Shown in pieces: positions 41,486-45,918 of a stretch of 45,918 bases of DNA. Origin of the DNA: Pararhodobacter sp. GTDB taxonomy: Bacteria; Pseudomonadota; Alphaproteobacteria; Rhodobacterales; Rhodobacteraceae. The notes below the pieces were generated by a model. It was not told where the DNA came from and did no database searches. It worked only from the letters and a program-made list of their open reading frames with translations. The translations under genes were made by a program, and so were the position numbers. Positions within the stretch are counted from its first letter, which is position 1, and every line of letters starts with the position of its first letter. The stretch spans positions 1 to 45,918 of the forward strand of contig JAFIEG010000031.1 of the NCBI GenBank assembly GCA_020832665.1. The letters run 5' to 3'.

Positions 41486-42670
41486 TCAGCCCGCCAGCAC
41501 CCGGCCCAGCGCTGCGGCCACGCGCGGCACCGAATCCTCGGTGAGCCCGGCCACATTCATCCGCCCGCCGGGCACCATGTAGATGCCATGCTCGTCGCGC
41601 AGCCGCTCGATCTGTGCCCCGTCGGCGTCGAGCACCGAGAACATGCCTTTTTGCGCCGCCAGAAAGCCGAAGCGGTCCGAGCCGGTTTCGGCGCGCAGCG
41701 CCCCGGCCAGCGCCTCGCGCAGGCTCTGCACGCGGCGGCGCATCGTCTCCAGTTCTTCCTGCCAGTCCAGCCGCAGCCCCGGATCGTCGAGAATGGTCTG
41801 CACCACCCGCGCGCCGTGATCGGGCGGAAAGCTGACCGTCGAGCGGTTGATCGTGCCCAGCGCGGTGGTAACCGTCGCGCGCTCATCCTCGGGGCAGGTC
41901 ACCAGGCACAGCCCCGCGCGCTCGCGATACAGGCCGAAATTCTTTGCCGCCGAGGCCGCCACGATCACCCGCTCAAGCCGCGAAGCCAGATGGCGCAGCC
42001 CGGCGGCATCGGCATCGAGCCCCTCGCCAAAGCCCTGATAGGCGATATCGACAAAGGGCACGAGGCCGCGCTCCTGCAGGAAACCGGCGATGTCGGCCCA
42101 GTCCTGCTCGCTCGGGTCGGCGCCGGTGGGGTTGTGGCAGCAGCCATGCAGCAGCACCACATCGCCCTTCTGTGCCTGTGCCAGGTCATCGAGCATGCCT
42201 TGCCGGTCCAGCACCCCCTCGGCGCGGTTGTAGTATCGATAGCTCTGCACCTTCAGCCCCACGGCGGCGGCCAGCACGGTATGGTTGGGCCAGGTGGGGG
42301 TGCTTATCCAGATTTGAGCGCCCGGATTGGCGGCGCGGACCAGTTCCATCGCCATGCGCACCGCGCCGGTGCCGCCGGTGGCCGCCGAGGCGGCGATACG
42401 CTCGGCTGGCACCACATCGCCCAGGATCAGCTCGCCCATCGCTTGATTATAGGCCGCATCGCCGGTCAGCCCGACATAGCCCTTGCTTTCCTGCGTCTCC
42501 ACCAGCCTTGCCTCGGCGGCCTTGACCGCGCGCATGACCGGCGTGCGCCCGGCGCTGTCGCGATAGACGCCGACGCCCAGATCGATCTTGCCCTCGCGCG
42601 CATCCTCGGCGAAGAGCCGCATCACTTCGAGGATGGCATCGGGTTTCGATGCGGGAAGGTTCTTGAACAT
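41486..42670 (-). CDS. Aromatic/aspartate aminotransferase, class I PLP enzyme
   Basis: 394 residues of the AspC/TyrB type. PLP Schiff-base Lys243 is in ASAAKNFGLYRERAG, the cofactor-binding segment HNPTGADPSEQDW has Asn180, and DIAYQGFGEGLDAD and the substrate-carboxylate Arg (YMVPGGRMNVAGL) are present. It transfers amino groups between aspartate or aromatic amino acids and 2-oxoacids. The closeness of 4-hydroxyphenylpyruvate dioxygenase suggests use of tyrosine, but aspartate could be the main substrate. It is third in the leftward sseA-GNAT-aminotransferase run, 30 bp after the GNAT gene. Confidence 0.92.
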   Translation of the reverse strand: MFKNLPASKPDAILEVMRLFAEDAREGKIDLGVGVYRDSAGRTPVMRAVKAAEARLVETQESKGYVGLTGDAAYNQAMGELILGDVVPAERIAASAATGGTGAVRMAMELVRAANPGAQIWISTPTWPNHTVLAAAVGLKVQSYRYYNRAEGVLDRQGMLDDLAQAQKGDVVLLHGCCHNPTGADPSEQDWADIAGFLQERGLVPFVDIAYQGFGEGLDADAAGLRHLASRLERVIVAASAAKNFGLYRERAGLCLVTCPEDERATVTTALGTINRSTVSFPPDHGARVVQTILDDPGLRLDWQEELETMRRRVQSLREALAGALRAETGSDRFGFLAAQKGMFSVLDADGAQIERLRDEHGIYMVPGGRMNVAGLTEDSVPRVAAALGRVLAG

Positions 42671-42700
42671 GGTTTCCCCCGGTCGTGCCGCGCCCGTCCT

Positions 42701-43267
42701 TCACAGAAGCGGCTGGTGAAAGTGCTGGTCGCGCGTGAGCACGCGCGCATGCACCTCGGTGCGCACCGGCTCGAAACCGAAGCGCTGATAACGGATCAGT
42801 GCGCGCGGGTGATCGAGCGTGCAGGTGTTGACGGTCATCTTGAGTGTGCCTGGCCGGTCCCAGCCGGTCAGAATGGCGGCCTGCAACAGCCAACTGCCCA
42901 ACCCCTTGCCGATGGACTGCGGCACCAGGCCGAAATAGGCCAGATCGCAGATACCCTCCTCGTGCGAATCGAGCACGAAGAAGCCCTGCGGCCAGCCATG
43001 GCCCATCAATGTGTAGAGCGCCACATCTGCATCGGCCAGCCAGGCGGCGAGTTCCTCGCGCGGGGTGTCGTGCCGGTCGGTCCAGGCGTAGTCTTCGCCC
43101 ACGGCGTTATAGAGCGCAAGGAAATACCAGGCCGGCGGCGCCTCGGCCCTGAGCAATGCCGCCTCCTGCCCCAGCGGCATTGGTGGCCAGCCAAAGCCCG
43201 GCCTTTCGGTCATTTCCAGCCAGGTGACGCGGTATTCCACCCGCTCGCCGGCCCGGTACAGCGCCAT
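42701..43267 (-). CDS. GNAT-family N-acetyltransferase
   Basis: 188 residues. The acetyl-CoA binding loop is PQSIGKGLGSWLL (motif A, about 116-128), preceded by ICDLAYFGLVP, and motif B is LDHPRALIRYQRFGFEPV. The N-terminal half (YRAGERVEYRVTWLEMTERP) resembles one subgroup of small-molecule or toxin-modifying GNATs. It starts 3 bp after the sulfurtransferase stop and is therefore co-transcribed. Acceptor unknown. It is unrelated in detail to the GNAT at 15757. Confidence 0.85.
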   Translation of the reverse strand: MALYRAGERVEYRVTWLEMTERPGFGWPPMPLGQEAALLRAEAPPAWYFLALYNAVGEDYAWTDRHDTPREELAAWLADADVALYTLMGHGWPQGFFVLDSHEEGICDLAYFGLVPQSIGKGLGSWLLQAAILTGWDRPGTLKMTVNTCTLDHPRALIRYQRFGFEPVRTEVHARVLTRDQHFHQPLL

Positions 43268-43270
43268 GGC

Positions 43271-44152
43271 TCAGCCCTTTTCGATGGGAAGGTCGGGATA
43301 CATGCCCCATTCGGCCCAGGAGCCGTCATAGAGCGCGTGGCGCCGGTGGCCCAGCCGTTCCAGCGCCAGGCTGAGGATCGCCGCGGTCACCCCCGAGCCG
43401 CAGCTGGTGATCACCGGCTTGTCCAGCGACACGCCGGCCTCGGCGAGTGCCGCGCGCAGCCCGGCGAGATCCTTCATCGTGCCATCGGGGTTGAAAAGCT
43501 TGCCGAAGGGCAGGTTCAGCGAGCCCGGAATATGCCCGGCGCGCAGCCCCGGGCGGGGTTCCTCGGCCTCGCCGCGAAAGCGCTCGGCGGAGCGGGCATC
43601 GACGATCTGCCAATCGCCCAGCTTCGAGGCCGCCGCCACCTGCGCCACGTCGCGCACCAGCTGCGCCTGGCGCTGCACGGTGATGTGGCGGTCGCGCATG
43701 ACGGGCGGCATATCCTCGACCGGGCGGCCCTCGGCCAGCCATTTCGGCAGCCCGCCATCGAGCACGGCGACATCGTTCTTGCCCATCAGGCGAAAGTTCC
43801 ACCACACGCGCGCGGCGGAAAAGATGCCCATACCGTCATAGACCACCACCTGATGGCCGTCGCCGATGCCCATTGCGCGCATGCGGCTGATGAATTTCTC
43901 GGCCGGCGGTGCCATATGCGGCAGCGCCGAGCGCTGGTCGGATATCTCGTCGATATCGAAATAGCGCGCGCCGGGGATATGCGCGGCATCGTATTCGGCG
44001 CGCGCGTCGCGGCCCATGTCGGGCAGATACCACGAGGCATCGATCACGCGCAGATCGGGATCGCCCAGATGCGCCGCCAGCCAGTCGGTTGAAACCAGTG
44101 TACGGGGGTCGTCGGGGTTGCCGGCGGCGGGGCGGGGCGGGGCGTCGGACAT
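43271..44152 (-). CDS. sseA: 3-mercaptopyruvate sulfurtransferase
   Basis: 293 residues in two rhodanese domains: an inactive N-terminal one (TDWLAAHLGDPDLRVIDASW) and a catalytic C-terminal one. The catalytic Cys251 is in the loop TSCGSGVTA; the CGSGV/T form marks mercaptopyruvate rather than thiosulfate sulfurtransferases. It moves sulfur from 3-mercaptopyruvate to thiols or cyanide. 3-Mercaptopyruvate can arise from cysteine by transamination, so the aminotransferase downstream in the same operon may be its partner. Divergent from the ZapE gene with a 140-bp gap. Confidence 0.94.
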   Translation of the reverse strand: MSDAPPRPAAGNPDDPRTLVSTDWLAAHLGDPDLRVIDASWYLPDMGRDARAEYDAAHIPGARYFDIDEISDQRSALPHMAPPAEKFISRMRAMGIGDGHQVVVYDGMGIFSAARVWWNFRLMGKNDVAVLDGGLPKWLAEGRPVEDMPPVMRDRHITVQRQAQLVRDVAQVAAASKLGDWQIVDARSAERFRGEAEEPRPGLRAGHIPGSLNLPFGKLFNPDGTMKDLAGLRAALAEAGVSLDKPVITSCGSGVTAAILSLALERLGHRRHALYDGSWAEWGMYPDLPIEKG

Positions 44153-44292
44153 TGCGGGCTTTCCTCTTGCAAGGCGCGTTGCCCACCGTTACCCGGCAGG
44201 ACGCAGCGAGGCAAGGCCAGGCGGGTGGGCGACACAAGCGGCAGGAGAACCCGCCGGCGCAGAGGCGGCGAAGGGAAACGCGAAGGGAAGCG

Positions 44293-45411
44293 ATGCGCGA
44301 AACGCTGAGCGAAATCTACGACCGCCGCGTGCGCGAGGGCACCATCACGCCCGACGCCGCGCAGCGCGCCGTTCTGCCGGCGCTGGAGCGCATTCGCGAG
44401 AAGATCGAGAACCCGCCGCCAGCGCCGCGCGGGTTGTTGTCGGCGCTGACGCGGCGCAAGCCCGAGCCCGCGGGCGGGGTCTATCTTTGGGGCGGCGTCG
44501 GGCGCGGCAAATCCATGCTTATGGATCTCTTCGCCGAGGCGACGCAAACCGATGCCAAGCGGCGCGTGCATTTCCACGCCTTCATGCAAGAGGTTCATGC
44601 CGGCATGAACGCGGCGCGAAAGCGCGGGGTTGATGATGCGCTGGCGCCGGTGGCCGAGGCGGTGATGGAAGGCACGCGGCTGCTGGCCTTTGACGAGATG
44701 CAGATCAATGACATTACCGACGCGATGGTGGTGGGGCGGCTGTTCCGGATGCTGATGGATGGCGGGGTGAGCATCGTCACCACCTCGAACCGCCCGCCGG
44801 GCGATCTTTACAAGGATGGGCTGAACCGGGCACTGTTTCTGCCCTTCATCGATTTCCTGAATGAACGCATGCAGGTGATCGAGTTGGAAAGCGAGACCGA
44901 TTACCGCCGCCACCGGCTGGAGGGCGCGCAGGTCTATTTCCACCCGGCTGATGCGCATGCGCATGAAGCCATTGAGGCGCTGTGGCAGGAGCTGACCGGC
45001 AATGATGAGGGTGCGCCGCTGGTGCTGAAGGTGACCGGGCGCGAGGTAGTGCTGGCGCATCACCACAACGGCGTGGCGCGGGCAGGGTTCTGGGATCTGT
45101 GCGGCAAGCCGCTTGGCGCGGCCGATTACCTGGCCATCGCCGATGCCGTGCGGGTGCTGGTGCTCGAGGACATTCCGCGCCTGTCAGCGGCGAATTACAA
45201 CGAGGCAAAGCGCTTCGTGACACTGATTGATGCTCTTTACGAGGCGCGGGTGCGGCTGATCGCCAGCGCCGCTGACGAGCCCGAGCGGTTGTATATCGAG
45301 GGCGCGGGAGCTTTCGAGTTCGAGCGCACCGCCAGCCGGCTGCGCGAGATGCAGGCAGCAGACTGGGCGGCGGATAGGGGCACAAGACAGAGTGGCAGGC
45401 CGGCTGTCTGA
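44293..45411 (+). CDS. zapE: ZapE/AFG1-family ATPase
   Basis: 372 residues of the AAA+-like AFG1/LACE1 family. P-loop GGVGRGKSMLMDLF (67-74 core), Walker B LLAFDEMQINDITDAMV, and sensor text VSIVTTSNRPPGDLYKDGL. VHFHAFMQEVHAGM and YEARVRLIASAADEPERLY are family blocks. In E. coli ZapE acts at the division ring under stress; the mitochondrial homologue helps remove damaged respiratory subunits. The start at 44293 follows AAGGGAAG; open frame further upstream is antisense to sseA. Confidence 0.94.
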   Translation: MRETLSEIYDRRVREGTITPDAAQRAVLPALERIREKIENPPPAPRGLLSALTRRKPEPAGGVYLWGGVGRGKSMLMDLFAEATQTDAKRRVHFHAFMQEVHAGMNAARKRGVDDALAPVAEAVMEGTRLLAFDEMQINDITDAMVVGRLFRMLMDGGVSIVTTSNRPPGDLYKDGLNRALFLPFIDFLNERMQVIELESETDYRRHRLEGAQVYFHPADAHAHEAIEALWQELTGNDEGAPLVLKVTGREVVLAHHHNGVARAGFWDLCGKPLGAADYLAIADAVRVLVLEDIPRLSAANYNEAKRFVTLIDALYEARVRLIASAADEPERLYIEGAGAFEFERTASRLREMQAADWAADRGTRQSGRPAV

Positions 45412-45782
45412 TCCCGGATCCGTTTGACCGGTTGGCGAGTTCCGGATCGGCAAGATGGGCGGGGCGCCCGAATTGCGTGATCTTCGTGAATGTGCCGCAA
45501 CCATGGTGTCGTTGCCGCATTACATGGCCAGCAATGTAACGAAATTGTGCAATAGCAAGGCCGCCGGAAAACACCCTGCAGGGTGGTTAATGGTGTGTCG
45601 CGTTCATTCACATTTTCTTGACGCTTCACAGCCTTCTGTTTTCGCGCATCTTTTAAATAAAGCCGGTTCCTTATTTCTTGCGCGACGGGCCCTTGAGCCC
45701 CTGATCTTATGCAAGTGCATCGACGGAAAGGCTGGAAATCAATTTCAGAAATGTCGAAGCCGGAAGAACGTCCCTTGCATCG
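45412..45782. other. AT-richer intergenic region after zapE
   Basis: This 371-bp stretch has clearly more A/T than the rest (for example TTTTAAATAAA near 45650). It holds an inverted repeat TTACAT/ATGTAA (45520-45525 and 45534-45539, 8-bp spacer). A TTGACG at 45618-45623 could be a -35 box, but I see no good -10 at the right distance. No gene is supported in it. Confidence 0.5.
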
Positions 45783-45918
45783 TCACCGGAATAAATGGTC
45801 GAGGATGGATTCAGCGAACCGCTCGACGAAGCCATTTGCGTTGGTCGAGCGGAACCAGGGTTGTCGGCCCCCGCAAAACCGCGCCCTGCCACCCGACGCC
45901 GTGCCCCGCCGGGGGGGG
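45783..45918 (-). CDS. Possible 3' end of a gene or transposase remnant entering from the right
   Basis: On the minus strand one frame is open from the window edge to TGA at 45783-45785 (44 codons). Its last 25 codons (QPWFRSTNANGFVERFAESI, then LDHLFR) show G/C-biased third positions and read as protein. PW-x-R-x-x-N-x-NG faintly recalls the C-terminal PWQRG-N-N-NG stretch of IS30-type transposases, but the resemblance is too short to rely on. Two other frames are also open here, so the call is weak. The final eight G residues may be the low-quality end of a contig. Confidence 0.3.
   Translation of the reverse strand, partial: PPRRGTASGGRARFCGGRQPWFRSTNANGFVERFAESILDHLFR

Noticed and set aside
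41477-44092. 871-codon open frame on the plus strand
   Set aside because: It runs antisense through three well-identified genes (aminotransferase, GNAT, sulfurtransferase) whose motifs are all intact on the minus strand.
45709-45918. Plus-strand frame open from ATG 45709 to the window end
   Set aside because: Highly basic, with mixed third-position use; the minus-strand frame ending at 45783 looks better. Neither is secure.
1-45918. CRISPR arrays, tRNA or rRNA genes, intact insertion sequences
   Set aside because: No regularly spaced repeats, cloverleaf-like segments, rRNA signature text or complete transposase with terminal repeats were seen.

Overview
The window is GC-rich and tightly packed, with strong G/C preference at third codon positions. 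Gene content (narR-usp-narK1-narK2-narGHJI, a TAXI/TRAP transporter, a fused dipeptide-type ABC ATPase, an XRE-cupin regulator) suggests an alphaproteobacterium of the Rhodobacteraceae/Paracoccaceae type able to respire nitrate. No rRNA, tRNA, CRISPR array, intact insertion sequence or prophage was recognised. Both ends look cut: a possible gene end lies at 3-125 and another at 45783-45918.

Layout. 270-5512 (minus): dipeptide/oligopeptide ABC importer in the order binding protein, permease, permease, double ATPase, with a strong hairpin after the binding-protein gene. 6175-9276: two convergent serine hydrolases of the beta-lactamase fold. 9600-14156 (plus): an unusual five-gene run (Acg-like nitroreductase, two alpha/beta hydrolases, a DUF6544-like anchored protein, a multi-pass membrane protein) behind an FNR-type site. 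One hydrolase gene lies between the nitroreductase and what looks like a second copy of the nitroreductase 3' end. 14202-16209: LysR regulator divergent from an SRPBCC protein and a GNAT acetyltransferase. 16283-20097: PaaK-type CoA ligase and enoyl-CoA hydratase, preceded by a small gene with an apparent frameshift, divergent from a cytochrome P450; a near-perfect 28-bp palindrome sits in the shared upstream region.

20165-33755 is the nitrate respiration island. Reading on the minus strand: usp, narK1, narK2, narG, narH, narJ, narI, a parvulin isomerase, a DUF2478-like protein and mogA. Transporters, the membrane-bound molybdoenzyme, its chaperone and cofactor/folding helpers thus follow one another. 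A Cys-cluster-free CRP/FNR regulator (narR) is divergent, and two FNR-type sites lie in the shared intergenic region.

34006-39273: FAD oxidoreductase divergent from an XRE-cupin regulator with a triple half-site operator and a probable leaderless promoter, then a fused TRAP permease with its TAXI binding protein. 39446-42670 contains 4-hydroxyphenylpyruvate dioxygenase with a divergent Lrp-type regulator, then an aromatic/aspartate aminotransferase; together they could make the first two steps of tyrosine breakdown. The aminotransferase shares an apparent operon with a GNAT protein and 3-mercaptopyruvate sulfurtransferase; a ZapE/AFG1 ATPase is divergent from that operon.

Most of the window is recognisable metabolism. 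The least explained parts are the 9600-14156 operon with its recombination scar, the P450/CoA-ligase locus with its palindrome and frameshifted small gene, and the XRE-cupin control region.
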